Shown: piece after piece, positions 20,728-34,197 of the stretch
How positions within the stretch are numbered: the stretch's first letter is position 1
Layout: each line of letters opens with the position of its first letter
Assembly (NCBI RefSeq): GCF_020379485.1
Contig: NC_063452.1
Span: 12,503,065-12,567,064 of the forward strand
Length of the DNA stretch: 64,000 bases
Direction: 5' to 3'
Origin: Brassica napus
Taxonomy: Eukaryota; Streptophyta; Magnoliopsida; Brassicales; Brassicaceae
The notes under the pieces: generated by a model
Databases searched by the model: none
What the model was told of the DNA's origin: nothing
What the model saw: only the letters and a program-made list of their open reading frames with translations
Program-made: the position numbers and the translations under genes

Positions 20728-23700
20728 ATGTCTTCTTCAAATTATTTTCGTTCTTGGATCGATCGACCTCATTTGGATCCGAACACGAGATTGCTTACGG
20801 AAGAATACCAACGAGGTATAACTGAATTCATGGGGTTAGTTCACCGACAACCGGAAGCAAAAACAGGTATGTTAAGATGTCCTTGCTCTAATTGTAAAAA
20901 TAGAAAGGTTATTAAAGAGTGGGATGTTTGGACTCATCTATATTTGAGTGGGTTTACACGAAGTTACAAAATTTGGTATCATCATGGGGAAACTGATTAT
21001 GAACATGGTAGTACTAGTGAACCTCAGCCAGCGGTTAGATTAGAAGAACCAATTAGAACGGATGTAGATTATGGTGTAGGTACTGAGCAGATGGTAAATG
21101 ATCATTTTAGAGGGGAAGATTTACCCAATGCAGAAGCTAGGAGATTTTATGATATGTTGGATGCTGGAAAGCAACCATTGTACGAAGGTTGCAGAGATGG
21201 TCATTCAGCTTTATCATCTGCTACAAGATTGATGGGCATTAAAACAGATTATAATTTGGCTGAAGACTGTGTGGATGCGATTGCTGATTTTGTAAAAGGT
21301 ATTCTACCCGAGGATAATGTAGCTCCTGGTTCATACTACGAGGTTCAGAAACTCGTAGCTGGTCTTGGTTTATCGTATCAGGTAATAGATGTATGCAGCG
21401 ACAACTGCATGATTTATTGGAGGGTGGATGAACAGCGGGTTACATGCAAATTTTGTGGAAAGCCTCGTTATAAAGATACGAGTGGAAGAGTTCCAGTGCC
21501 ATATAAAAGGATGTGGTATTTACCTTTGACGGAAAGGTTGCAGAGGTTGTATCTGTCTGAACGCACAGCGCAACCAATGAGATGGCATGCGGAGCACTCA
21601 ACAGATGGTGAGATCAGACATCCTTCAGATGCAAAAGCGTGGAAGCATTTCCAATCAAAGTATCCCGACTTTGCGTATGAGAGAAGAAATGTCTACCTTG
21701 GATTATGTACTGATGGTTTCAGTCCGTTTGGCAAGAGTGGAAGACAGTATTCTCTATGGCCCGTCATTCTTACACCATACAACCTCCCCCCAAACTTGTG
21801 CTTGCGACGAGAGTTTTTGTTTCTCTCGATTCTCGTTCCCGGACCAGAGCATCCTAAGAGATCACTTGATGTGTTTCTTCAGCCACTAATATATGAGTTG
21901 CAACAACTATGGGCTCAAGGTGCTGAAACATACGATGTTTCGTGTAAAGAAAACTTTCAAATGCGGGCAGTACTAATGTGGACAATAAGTGATTTTCCAG
22001 CATATGGTATGTTGTCTGGATGGACAACGCATGGAAGGCTATCATGTCCATATTGTCAAGATAACACTGATGCTTTCCAACTAAAGCACGGAAGGAAAAC
22101 GTGTTGGTTTGACTGTCACAGGAGATTCCTACCACCTGATCATCCATATCGTAGGAGTAGGAATTTGTTTACGAAGAACAAGAGGGTGTTTGACAGTCCA
22201 CCTCCGGAAATTTGTGGGAAAGATTTGAAGATACAACTAAGAGATTTTGGTGCAGAAAGGACGCCAGAAGTCGGTGGACATGAGCGTTTTCCGGTAGATG
22301 CTGTTGGAGAACTACATAACTGGCACAAAAAAAGTATTTTCTGGGATCTGCCATACTGGGAGGATCATCTGCTAAGGCATAATTTAGATGTCATGCATAT
22401 TGAGAAGAACTTTTTTGACAATCTCATGAACACGATCCTTAATGTTCAAGGTAAAACAAAGGATAATTTGAAGTCAAGACTGGATTTAGTCGATATATGT
22501 GCTCGTTCAGAACTTCATGTTGATGAGAATGGTAGGGCTCCTTTTCCCATATACCGACTTGATGCAGCGGGAAAAGATGCGTTCTTTGATTGGATTTCAA
22601 ACGATGTGGAATTTCCAGACGGTTACGCATCAAATTTGCGTAACTGTATCGACAGAAAGGAAGGAAAGTTTACTGGCTTGAAAAGCCACGATTGCCATGT
22701 AATGATGCAGCGCCTCCTTCCGTTCGCCTTCAAGGAATATTACCACGAAATGTTCATGAAGCAATTGCAGGGATAAGTGGTTTCTTCCGCGATTTATGCA
22801 CGAGATCAGTGACTCTTGAAGGTATTGAAAATTTGAAGACTAACATAGCCGTGATTCAGTGCAACCTTGAGAAGATATTTCCTCCCTCATTTTTTGATGT
22901 TATGGAGCATCTTGTTATTCACCTGGCAAGAGAATTGGAACTTGGTGGTCCTGTGCAGTATAGATGGATGTATCTGTATGAGCGGTATATGTTCCATTTG
23001 AAGAAGATGGTGAAAAATTTAAGTAGGGTGGAAGGTTCTATAGTCGCACAGATGATCAATGAAGAAACTTCAAACTTTGCCGAGTACTACTTTCCAGCAG
23101 AAGTTCAGACCAAAAACAGAAGACCTGCTCGGCATGATGATAGAGGCGAACGGGCAACATATCATGTTACGGTTCCAGACATTTTCACAGACGTTGGACG
23201 ACTTAGCGGAAAACCAAAGGACCGTCGACTTACTGAGCAGGAGCGCAGTCATTTGCAAACATATTTGCTCACCAACTGCGAAGACGTTCTTCAATATGAG
23301 AGGTAAATAAATGAGCTTACAAATTTTTATTTTAACAAGTTGAAATTTAAATCTTAATTAATTACATTATTGTCATCATATACAGGATTTTCATGGCAGA
23401 AAAGCGGTTCGAGTATAGATACGCCACAGAGGACGAACTAGAAGAAATGAAGCAGAGAGAATTTACTGGATGGATGTTTACTTATGTGAGTGCTTTAAAC
23501 AAATTAAAATATATTTTATCACATATTTATACTAATTCACATTTATTGATATAATATATATATATGTGCTATTAATAGGTGTCTGCTGGTTTGGCCAGAG
23601 GTGAAACATTTGACGATTGGATACGTGAGATGGTCGTTGGACCAAACTTTGTTGTGAAGTCATATCCGAGATTTTGTACTCGAGGATATGCATTCACAAC

Positions 23701-24344
23701 TCAGAAGAGGAGACGTTCGAGTACGACTTATGATGCTGGCGTTTGTTCTGCATCAGGAGATGATGTATACTACGGACACATACATGAGATTTTGGAAATC
23801 AAGTATTTGGGCATGGTTGGATTGCGCTGTACTGTTTTCTATTGTGATTGGCACGACAACACCCCAGATCGAGGTGTGAGAACAGATGCATTTGGTGTTA
23901 CATCAGTAAATTCGAGGCGAAAGCTGCAATATTATGATCCTTTCATTCTTGCTTCCCAGGCCGATCAGGTAATTAAATGTTAATTATTCAGAATGATTCA
24001 TCATCATGTGTATTAATTTATAATTTTTCTAAATGTTACAGGTTTGTTATATCAAGTACCCCCGGGTAAGGAACAGAGATGATCCATGGGTTACTGTTAC
24101 AAGACTCAACCCGAGAGGCCGAGTTCAGGGAAGTTCTGAGCTGGAAGACCCACTACAACCAAGCACATCCGGCAACTGTAGTGCAGCAGAAGATTTAGCT
24201 GGAGTTGGCCTTGTAGTCGATTTAACCGACTTTGGAGAGGAAGCCGTCGTTCACGTAGAGGATGAACCAGTGATTGGAGAGTTTCACCAAGATCCAGATT
24301 CAGATTCATCTGGTGATGATGACTCGGAAACAGACTACCATTGA
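20728..24344 (+). pseudogene. CACTA TNP2-type transposase, one frameshift
   Basis: Exons: 20728-23302 (frame changes once near 22735), 23386-23485, 23579-23968 and 24042-24344 (TGA). All introns are GT/AG and phases agree. The N-terminus (MSSSNYFRSWIDRP) leads into a zinc-binding stretch (CPCSNCKNRK) and the Transposase_21/TNP2 core (NCMIYWRVDE, ILVPGPEHPKRSLDVFLQPL, GWTTHGRLSCPYC, HNLDVMHIEKNFFDNL). The DUF4218 part (VMEHLVIHLARELELGGPVQ) and DUF4216 part (LRCTVFYCDWHD) follow, then an acidic tail. The protein cuts and joins CACTA ends. The ORF shifts after LLPFAFKE, where one T appears to be missing before the LLPRNVHEAI segment; otherwise it is intact. Confidence 0.9.
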
Positions 24345-24624
24345 ACTTATTTTTTTTTTTTTTAAGAAATACCGAGGAAATTCCGAGGAACACTTGATAT
24401 AACCTCTTTCCTCGGATAATAGTTATTTGGTTTATCTAGCAAGGCAAAGCTGAATACGAATTAAAAGCTACACAAAACACAACCAAATAAAACAAAGAAA
24501 CCATGTAAAAGAAATACGAACTCATAATTAAGAAACCTAAAAAAAAACTCAGTTCAAAATTAACAGAAAATAAGACCATAAAACGTTAGAATAGAAAAGA
24601 AAATAAAATAGCCGGTGATAGCTC

Positions 24625-26073
24625 CTACTCCTCGTCTCCTGCTCCAGATGTTCCTGCATCGTTGGGTCTCTTGGACCTCTTTCTTACCCTGTGTGTACCA
24701 CTCGAACCCGAACCAGAGCTGGATGGAGAGTTGTCCCGATGAACTACATCATCCTTTTGGCAACGACACGGCCTGATACGTGAAATGGCAGCCCAGATCT
24801 TGTGTAGCATGTCGTTGTTTGTCTTTATGCTCTGATCTCTCCAATGTTGTTGCTGGCGCGAAGTGGCGTTCGGTGGAAGCTCTTGCAGCTTGTACTGGCT
24901 GGAGTCTGATGGGAGTAGCTGATGGGGTTGTGAATCATCTGGAATGGCTTGTGCAGCCTCATCTTGTCCTTCTTCATCAACCACGCCCTTGCCTTTGGTC
25001 TGATATTTTGGCGTGAAGAAGGATGGCTTGTCTACTAGTGCGGTAGCAGGGGGTAGGAACTCAACTGCAGCCTCTGAAAGTAGAGCAGTCAGGCCGATCT
25101 GAGGCAGGTGGCAGTAGAGTGTTTTCTTCGCTCGGTCCTGGAATACGTAGACGTAAGGACCATCCCGATCGATCCTCGAGTGGGGACCAGCTATGAACTC
25201 CTTACTTACTAGAGAAATGACATCCAGGTAGTTCCAAGCAATGTTGTTCGATCTGTCCAGTGCTACCTGCTGGTTCTCACAGTCTACACCCACATGTCTA
25301 AGGATCCGAGTAATCACTGCACCAAATCCACATGCATTGCTCTTGGATTTGGTTACTTTCCCCTTGTATCCTGCTAAGTTTGCGGCCAGCACCGCTCCCA
25401 TGTTGAAGGCAGTAGCAGGTGGGAATGTAGAGTTTCCAAATGCCGGTAGCAAATGCCTCACACCTTGGTACAGGAGGCACAACTCCCATTGCGTGACTGA
25501 TGCGGCTGTGGTTGTCCCGTATAGCAATGAGCCAATGAGGCGTGTCGCATATCTCAGTACTGGGCTCCGGATAAGTGACTCCTTTGCCTGAGAAGATCTA
25601 TAAACCCCTGTGCCAATCGTTTCCCAGAAGTTCAACAGCTCTGAAGTCCAATAAAGACCATATGTCCTCTCCCCCGCACTCAATCCAAATAGTCCGCAGA
25701 GGTCTGTGAAAGATACCTCATAGTATACTTTCTGCACTACGAATGCCAGAAAACCTTCCTGATGGCTATCATCGGGACGGGTGACGTATGCGGATGCTAT
25801 GAACTGGCGTACCAACTCCGGATAAGTGGGTTCCTTGAGGTTGCATAGTTGGCCTAGACCCATGTTCTGGAACAGTCCTTCAATGTCTGCTTTGATTCCC
25901 AATATTGTCATCGTCTCAGGACATGCTAGTTGTGTAGCCGGAACGGCTACCTTCTTCATGTTGTTGTAGTGGGTGGTATCAGACTTATCCCACTTCTTTG
26001 GCCTTTGCTTCTCCAGCTGTGACGAACCCTCTTCTTGTGTGTTTTTCTTTGCTGATGTTTTCGTGCGCTTCAT
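24625..26073 (-). CDS. Athila-ORF1-like domain protein inside the CACTA, antisense
   Basis: Single uninterrupted 482-codon ORF, convergent with the transposase gene (280 bp between stops). It has a basic, Lys-rich start (MKRTKTSAKKNTQEEG), then a globular region with ELVRQFIASAYVT, GFLAFVVQKVYYEVSFTDLC and GLFGLSAGERTYG. This resembles the plant retrotransposon ORF1 (Athila ORF-1) family. The second half has WNYLDVISLVSKEF and an acidic linker; the end is Ser/Gly-rich and basic (RVRKRSKRPNDAG), suggesting nuclear targeting. Function is unknown; in Athila elements the domain is gag-associated. It is bracketed by short clusters of the CACTA motif (24365-24410 and from 26725). It is the only long intact ORF among the transposons here. 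Alternative: a CACTA accessory gene that only converged on this pattern. Confidence 0.65.
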   Translation of the reverse strand: MKRTKTSAKKNTQEEGSSQLEKQRPKKWDKSDTTHYNNMKKVAVPATQLACPETMTILGIKADIEGLFQNMGLGQLCNLKEPTYPELVRQFIASAYVTRPDDSHQEGFLAFVVQKVYYEVSFTDLCGLFGLSAGERTYGLYWTSELLNFWETIGTGVYRSSQAKESLIRSPVLRYATRLIGSLLYGTTTAASVTQWELCLLYQGVRHLLPAFGNSTFPPATAFNMGAVLAANLAGYKGKVTKSKSNACGFGAVITRILRHVGVDCENQQVALDRSNNIAWNYLDVISLVSKEFIAGPHSRIDRDGPYVYVFQDRAKKTLYCHLPQIGLTALLSEAAVEFLPPATALVDKPSFFTPKYQTKGKGVVDEEGQDEAAQAIPDDSQPHQLLPSDSSQYKLQELPPNATSRQQQHWRDQSIKTNNDMLHKIWAAISRIRPCRCQKDDVVHRDNSPSSSGSGSSGTHRVRKRSKRPNDAGTSGAGDEE

Positions 26074-26574
26074 TCTCTACAAAATAGAATCATTGCTCTC
26101 AACATGGTTATAATCAATTAAGAACTCAAAGCAACATGAAAATGAAAAGCGAAATCGAGTTGTGATAAAAAAAAACGAAATTGAAAAAAATTCTCTATCC
26201 CTAAATCATCTCAAATCATGTTCCAAACTCGTTGATCACAGACAATTGTGTTCTATTCCATGTTTAAACATCTGTTTCATGCATATTTGATCAAGGAATC
26301 AACACGGAAATAAGAAATTCACAAAACCCAAAAAATTGCTCAAGAACACGATTTCAGAATGTGGAGATTCGCGGAGTATACCTGTCTTAGGGTGAAGACG
26401 AGTGTAGGAATCAGGTAGAGCTCGAAAAATCAAGTGGAATAGAGCCCAAAATTGTTCAAATCGGATGATTATAGAGAGAGAAAGGGGGGGGGGCGAATTA
26501 TAGGGGAAATCGGAGGGGATGAGAGTTCTAAGGTTTAGATCCAAAAAAGGTCGGGTTTTGCCTTATAATTCTGT
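26074..26574 (-). promoter_or_regulatory. Probable 5' region of the antisense CACTA gene
   Basis: About 500 bp upstream of the 26073 start on the minus strand, with A/T-rich stretches and a poly-G run at about 26485. It precedes the 163-bp array. No clear TATA box was assigned. Confidence 0.35.
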
Positions 26575-27360
26575 TTTCCGAACACGCATCGATCGATGCG
26601 TTTTTTTTCTATAACGCATCGATCGATCACATTCTTACGGCCCGGGCCATCTTGGTAATCGATCGATGCGTTTTTGTTCTATAACGCATCGATCGATGCG
26701 TTTTTAAAAAAACATACAAGATTTTCCGAGGAAATTCCGAGGAACAATTCAGATTGTCGATCGATCGATGGGATACTCTCATCGATCGATCACAATCTTA
26801 CGGCCCGGTCCATCCTAGTAATCGATCGATGCGTTTTTGTTCTATAACGCATCGATCGATGCATTTTTAAAAAAACATACAAGATTTTCCGAGGAAATTC
26901 CGAGGAACAATTCAGATTGTCGATAGATCGATGGGTTACTCTCATCGATCGATCACAATCTTACGGCCCGGTCCATCCTAGTAATCGATCGATGCGTTTT
27001 TGTTCTATAACGCATCGATCGATGCATTTTTAAAAAAACATACAAGATTTTCCGAGGAAATTCCGAGGAACAATTCAGATTGTCGATAGATCGATGGGAT
27101 ACTCTCATCGATCGATCACAATCTTACGGCCCGGTCCATCCTAGTAATCGATCGATGCGTTTTTGTTCTATAACGCATCGATCGATGCATTTTTAAAAAA
27201 ACATACAAGATTTTCCGAGGAAATTCCGAGGAACAATTCAGATTGTCGATAGATCGATGGGATACTCTCATCGATCGATCACAATCTTACGGCCCGGGCC
27301 ATCTTAGTAATCGATCGATTTGTTTTTGTTCAAAAACGCATCGATCGATGCGTTTTTTTT
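26575..27360. repeat. 163-bp tandem array rich in ATCGATCGAT palindromes
   Basis: The marker CGGCCCGG occurs at 26638, 26801, 26964, 27127 and 27290, an exact 163-bp period. Each unit contains CATCGATCGATCACAATCTT, the CGGCCCGG block, AATCGATCGATGCGTTTTTG, an inverted AACGCATCGATCGATGC, and one CACTA motif pair (CCGAGGAAATTCCGAGGAA). Internal units are nearly identical; the outer two carry CGGGCCATCTT variants. It sits between divergently oriented genes (antisense ORF and TNP1-type gene). The same ATCGATCGAT words recur near the right end (about 30520-30760). Confidence 0.95.
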
Positions 27361-27389
27361 AAAAAAATTACGTTTTGAAACCCCAAACA

Positions 27390-27990
27390 CTAGTTCGTCG
27401 GAATTTCCTCGGAATATTCCGAGGAAATTTCGAGGAAGAAGAGGGTTTCCTCGGAGTTCCCTCGGAATAATCCGAGGAAATTCCGAGGAAATAGGGTTTT
27501 TAAACCGAAAACAACGTTTTGCCGTTTGAATAACACCTATATAACCCTTATTAAGTGTCTTACGTTCATTATGAAGTCAAAAATTTGTTCCTTACCGTAT
27601 AATTAACACTTTTCCGATTGTATGAACGAAATCTCGCAACATAAGAGAAACACTTATACCTTTTAATGAACGGTAAAGGGAATACTTTCAATTAGTTTTG
27701 AAATTTGTTATTTCATGGTTTATGCTCATGTATACAAAGAATCCTCAATGGTATGCATTACAATTGTATAAGAAATGAAATACGGCAAAAAAAATTGATG
27801 TTTTGAAACCCCAAACACTAGTTCCTCGGTATTTCCTCGGAATATTCCGAGGAAATTCCGACGGATATTTTACTATCTGTCGGAATTTCCTCGGAATATT
27901 TTCATTTTACCGGGCAAATATTTCGCGAAAATTGAAATTAGAATTCCGACGGAATTCCGACGGATAATGTCCGTCGGACCCTAGGTTTTA
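27390..27990. promoter_or_regulatory. Internal CACTA motif clusters and probable TNP1 promoter
   Basis: Two clusters of the subterminal motif occur at 27395-27500 and 27815-27975, well inside the element. A TATAA word at about 27987-27993 and a C/T-rich leader (ccccttcttcttccccatttctc) follow, which suits a promoter for the TNP1-type gene. The region between is AT-rich without a gene. Confidence 0.55.
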
Positions 27991-28129
27991 TAACCACGAG
28001 CCCCTTCTTCTTCCCCATTTCTCTCTTCTTCCTCTGCGCGACTCCTCTCTTTCTCTCCGGCGATTTCCCCCTGAAATCCGACGATATCTCCGGCGATCTC
28101 CCTCTTCTCTTACACAAATCATGTAAGGA

Positions 28130-28726
28130 CCCTATCCCACTCTCTTAGGTTCTATTTGTTAGGTTTTTGTGTAGTTTTGATAGATTTTTGTTAGGGTGAT
28201 TGGTTAGGATTGTGATTTGGTTGTATAATAGGTTTAGAATTGTGATTTGGTTGAATAATTTGTTTTGTTGAATTGATTTAGAATTTTTTTATAATTTTTT
28301 TTTTTTTGTATTTATAAAATCGATTTTTGTATATAAAATCGATTTTTGTATTTTACAAAACGATTTTTCTATATAAATTCGATTTTTTGGATTTTACAAA
28401 AAAAAATTTCTATATAAATTCGATTTTTTGGATTTTACAAAACATTTTAAATATCTATAAAACTTTTTTTGTGATTAAATACTATTATTTGGGATTTAAA
28501 AATATTTTTCATATATATATATATTATTAAAACTATTTTTTGTAATTATTAAACAATTTTTATTTATTAAAACTATTTTTTGTTTATTAGAACTATTTTT
28601 ATATATTTATTAAAAAATTTAATATATATAAATCTTTTTCTGTGATTAAATTATTTGGGATTTTTTTTAATAAAAAAAATTAATTTATATATTTCTGTAT
28701 TTATTAAATATATTTTTTTAATTTAC
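28130..28726. other. AT-rich leader or first intron of the TNP1-type gene
   Basis: About 600 bp of T-rich DNA with short repeats (atataaattcgattttttggattttaca, repeated twice). A gtaagg word at 28121 could be a donor, but no convincing acceptor precedes the ATG at 28727. No gene is seen. Confidence 0.4.
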
Positions 28727-30341
<1,615 letters not shown>

Positions 30342-30489
30342 TTTTTTTTTTCCCCAATCTCGGAATGTTTTATTTTTATTTGTGAAACTTTGAATATTAA
30401 TTAATATGATTTCAATTTTACTTTTAATTTCATATTTTCGAATTTAAATTTCAGAAATTTTATTTTTTCAAAAAAATTAATATTTTTTA
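30342..30489. other. TNP1-type gene 3' flank
   Basis: AT-rich, probable 3' UTR and terminator sequence between the TAG and the right subterminal cluster. Nothing else is seen. Confidence 0.5.
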
Positions 30490-31020
30490 CATTCCGAGGA
30501 AATTAATTATATTTTTCACTAGATCGATCGATGCGTTTTTGAACAAAAACGCATCGATCGATCCGTTTTTTTAAAAAAATATAGCGAGGGACATTTCCCT
30601 CGGAATTTTCCGAGGGACAACTCCCTCGGAAAATTCCGAGGAACGGATCCCTCGGAATATACCGAGGGAACAGTTCCTCGGAATAAACCGAGGAAAAAGT
30701 CCGTCGGTATACTCCTATCGATCGATGTATATATGTCCAAACACGCATCGATCGATGAACTTCCGAGGAATTATCCCGACGAAGTTCTACCTCGGTATAT
30801 TCCGAGGACTTTTCCGACAAACAAGGGATCCTCGGAATTTCCTCGGAAATTTATTTCCTCGGAATTCCGTCGGAAAATTCCGAGGGATTTCAGAGGAAAA
30901 AAGAAATTCCGAGGAATTATTTCCGACGACGTGTTTCGTCGGAATTTCGTCGGAATAACGATATTCCGACGAAATTCCGACGATTTTTTCCCTCAGAATC
31001 CTTGATGTTTTCTTGTAGTG
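30490..31020. repeat. Right subterminal repeat cluster of CACTA
   Basis: Dense direct and inverted TTCCGAGGAA, CCTCGGAATT and CCGTCGGAAT motifs. It also has two ATCGATCGATGCG words like those of the 163-bp array, and ends in the terminal inverted repeat. Many apparent ORFs here are products of the repeat and are not genes. Confidence 0.85.
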
Positions 31021-31545
31021 TACCATCATCATCAGCCAACCCACGGAGTCAATTCATTCAACGTATATTCACTATTTCTTAGATATTAGCTGGAGAAGGA
31101 AGTCCTGTTTTAGCCAGAGAAGCTTCAGTAATCGCTATGTAGTCGCTGGCCAAAAACTTTGTTCGCTGAATCGCTGGGACTGTCTCTATAAAGAGAATCC
31201 AGAAGCTAGTGTTTCTCTTTCTTAAAAATCTTGTACATGACTATGAGGCTCATTCCCTCAAGTTCAAGCTATCATCATCAAGCAAGGGAGTGACAAAAGT
31301 CATTCAGCATATATTCACTTTTTCTTTGAGACTAGCTGGAGAAGCTATTTGAAATCCCGTTTTAGCCAGGGAAGCTACAGCGATCGCTTATCTGGTCCCT
31401 GACCAAAAAATAAGGTATTTGCTGGAAGCGTTGGGTCTATCTCTATGAGGATAATCTAGAAGCTAGTGTTGCTCTTCTTAAAACTCTTGTAGAAGAATGA
31501 AAGTATCATTTCCTCACGCTATCATCGAGTGATACTCTCGTAATT
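31021..31545. repeat. Diverged host repeat, about 235 bp unit, three copies
   Basis: Copy two (about 31021-31295) and copy three (about 31300-31545) share tatattcac, tagctggagaag, cctgttttagccag, cagaagctagtgttNctct, aactcttgta and cNctcaNgctatcatc. Copy one is cut by the CACTA: its end is at about 20100-20283 (aatctagaaggctag, cttgtagagaaatgg, ccctcaaactac). One frame of copy three reads NLEASVALLKTLVEE, so the unit may derive from a coding repeat, but I cannot name it. Confidence 0.6.
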
Positions 31546-32609
31546 ACAATCACAAAGTTGGGTTTTAGGAGTCTGTTCAAATCACTTTGATTTGTGTTGA
31601 GATTTTTTTTTAAAACTAAACTTTTCGACTTTAAACAATTTCAAAATAATATCATCATACATAATTATGTATCATTACAAAAATGCAATAATTTATATTG
31701 AATTGAAACAAAATACAAAGAAACACCACAAAAATTAAGAAAGCGACCGGATTAGGCAATACAACAGTACAAATTGATGGTCTTCTTTGGCTTCGAAATG
31801 GAATGAATTCATTTATTTGGTTTCCTCCTTTAAGGTTCTTTTTCTATTTCTTTCATAGCAAGAGAGTGCAATGTAAGAGCGGATCTTTTGCCGTTCACAA
31901 AACTCTATTTTTTCTCACGTAAACTCTTTAATTCCGGTGAAATTGGATTCAAAGGCTAACTATTTCACCTGAATTGATAATGCATATGGAGTTTGACGTC
32001 AAAAAAAAACAAACAACATGATGAAGCAATAAAATTTTAAAACTTATGTTGATGGCTCATCATTCAGATGATTTGTAATTTTAAACTTAATAAAACAATA
32101 ATCTCATTTCCATCCAAATGATACATTTTGATCGTGAAAAAACATGCCCTGACAATTAACAACAGTACAAATTATAAACAAAGTTCAATTAAATAATTAT
32201 GTGCGTTTGTTTCAGAGAAACTCGGCAGCAAGGAAAATGTTGAAGCAAGGTGGGATTGATATGAACAGTTTGAAAGTTGATGAAGAGAGTTAAATAAAAT
32301 AATATTTTTGAAGGAAAAAGCATTGGTTTTTTTTTGTTTTAAATCATCTTTCAGTTTCTTCATCAGACAATGAGATAATATAAAATGTATGAGTGATCGG
32401 GAGAATTTTGTATGTTATATAATTTTTTTGGAAAATGTATTATTATTTTCAGAAAAGAATATCTAAACTAATTTTCTTTTCGATTTGTTTTGTGAAGTTA
32501 TATATATAAATATAAGTATATATTTTTTTGATCAAAAAAAAAAATATAAGTATATATTTTAAAAACTTCTAGATATTTTATTTTTTATTTGTTTTGAGAA
32601 AATATAAAA
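31546..32609. other. Serpin B far 3' flank joined to serpin C 5' flank
   Basis: 31640-32400 is homologous to 53060-53600 downstream of serpin C (ttgaaNcaaggtgggattNatatgaacaNt, caattaaataatt). From about 32430 the sequence is instead homologous to the region upstream of serpin B (16750-16925). The junction of the tandem duplication is therefore near 32400-32430. No gene was found. Confidence 0.7.
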
Positions 32610-33254
32610 GTGCTTTTTGCAAAAGTGACCCACAACTCAAAGTCAACCACAAAACTAACCTATGATTTTTTTTGGAATTTTCATTTTCCCTATTCACCCC
32701 ACAAATTCAAATTATTTACGAAAATGCCATTAATTTTTTTTTTTCGAAAATGAGCTTTTTACTCTCTCAACCTCATCATCTTCAAGTATTTACAAGATTG
32801 CTATTGCCATCAATACACCAACCACCATGAACAGCCAATTTGAAGCTCTTAATGCACCTAAAATCGATTTACACTTCTTCTTTTCTCAATTCTTATGAAC
32901 TAAAACAATATCTCTTTACTTTCTCTCCATATTCATCCAAAAAAATCCAAGATTTTGATTCTAAAATTTTTATGGTTCATAAAGGCATTGAAGGTCACGA
33001 TTCTTGGTGGGTCACTTTCATTTGAGCTTCTGTGTGCTTGGAGAAGACTTCTTTGTGCTAAGGAAGTTATCTCACTAATTTAAGGTATGAAATCGAGTTT
33101 TTATCCAGATCTGTTCGCGAAGAAGACTTCCCCAGAAGTCTTCTTCGCGTTGACGACTTCCCTGGAAGTCGTCTGGTCAAAGGAGAGGTTAATTTTGTAA
33201 TTGACTTTTAAATATGTTTCTAGAGTCGACTTATATTGAAGTCGTCCATCTTTG

Positions 33255-33815
33255 TTTGTTTAAAAAAAAATCTTGAGAAATCCAGAGACGAAGTCGTCTG
33301 GGATAAACAGGTTAGTTTTACAATTGACCGGATTGTATCAGAAATTTGACTTTCCATGAACGACTTCCAAGGAAGTCGTCCAGTAGAAAATCAAAAATTC
33401 AATATTTTATTATAAGGAGACGACTTACACGGAAGTCGTCTCAGGTTAGTTTTGCAATTGGAAAATAAAACTTAAATATTTAATTTACTCTAGACGACTT
33501 ACACGGAAGTCAACCGACAGACGACTTACATAGAAGTCGTCCACGATTTTATTCCGAGATTCTGGTCAAACCTTTGTTATCTTGGACGACTTCCCGGTAA
33601 GTCGTCTAGAAGACTTATATATTTAAGTTTTATTTTCCAATTGCAAAACTAACCTGAAACGACTTACATGGAAGTCGTCTCGTTATAATAAAATATTGAA
33701 TTTTTGATTTTCTACTGGACGAAGTCAAATTTCTGACACAATCCGGTCAATTGCAAAACTAACCTGTTTATCCCAGACGTCTCTGGGTTTCTCGAGATTT
33801 TTTTTTAAACAAAAG
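33255..33815. repeat. Long inverted repeat upstream of MURA
   Basis: Left arm about 33255-33497, right arm about 33590-33815, spacer about 90 bases. The reverse complement of the right arm matches the left nearly base for base over long runs, for example GGGATAAACAGGTTAGTTTT, AGAAAATCAAAAATTCAATA and CAATTGGAAAATAAAACTTA. If transcribed it would fold into a hairpin of more than 200 bp. It lies in the region just before the MURA start and contains several of the GAAGTCGTC palindromes. Confidence 0.85.
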
Positions 33816-34197
33816 TATGCCAATATTTACAAAGGAAGACTTCCAAAGAAGTCTGCTGTATAGACGACTTCTATGGAAGTCGTCCTTTGTAAAATTTTAA
33901 ATGCAAAAATGACCTAAAGTGACGACTTCTCTGGAAGTCTACTAGACGACCTCTGATGATGTCGTCTGTATCAATGTTTAATAAACTTGCATTTTCTCTA
34001 AAACTATAAAGAATTTTTAACATTTTCTTGTTAATTCATGTTTATTAATGTATATTTGTGCTACTGAATGAAATTTATAAATTAATTGGTGATATTTATT
34101 AGGTTACCAACATTCATGTTAATTAGTTTATAGCTAATGTGCTTTTAACTCATACATGTTCTATGTTTGCTAATGTGTTTTGTTTTGTTTTTTTCAG

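Noticed and set aside
26575..27360. Regular array considered as CRISPR-like
   Set aside because: Units are contiguous 163-bp tandem repeats without unique spacers, inside a plant transposon.
30500..31044. Several 60-105 codon ORFs on both strands
   Set aside because: They are translations of the GAGGAAATTCCGAGG subterminal repeats of the CACTA element, with no start context or domain.
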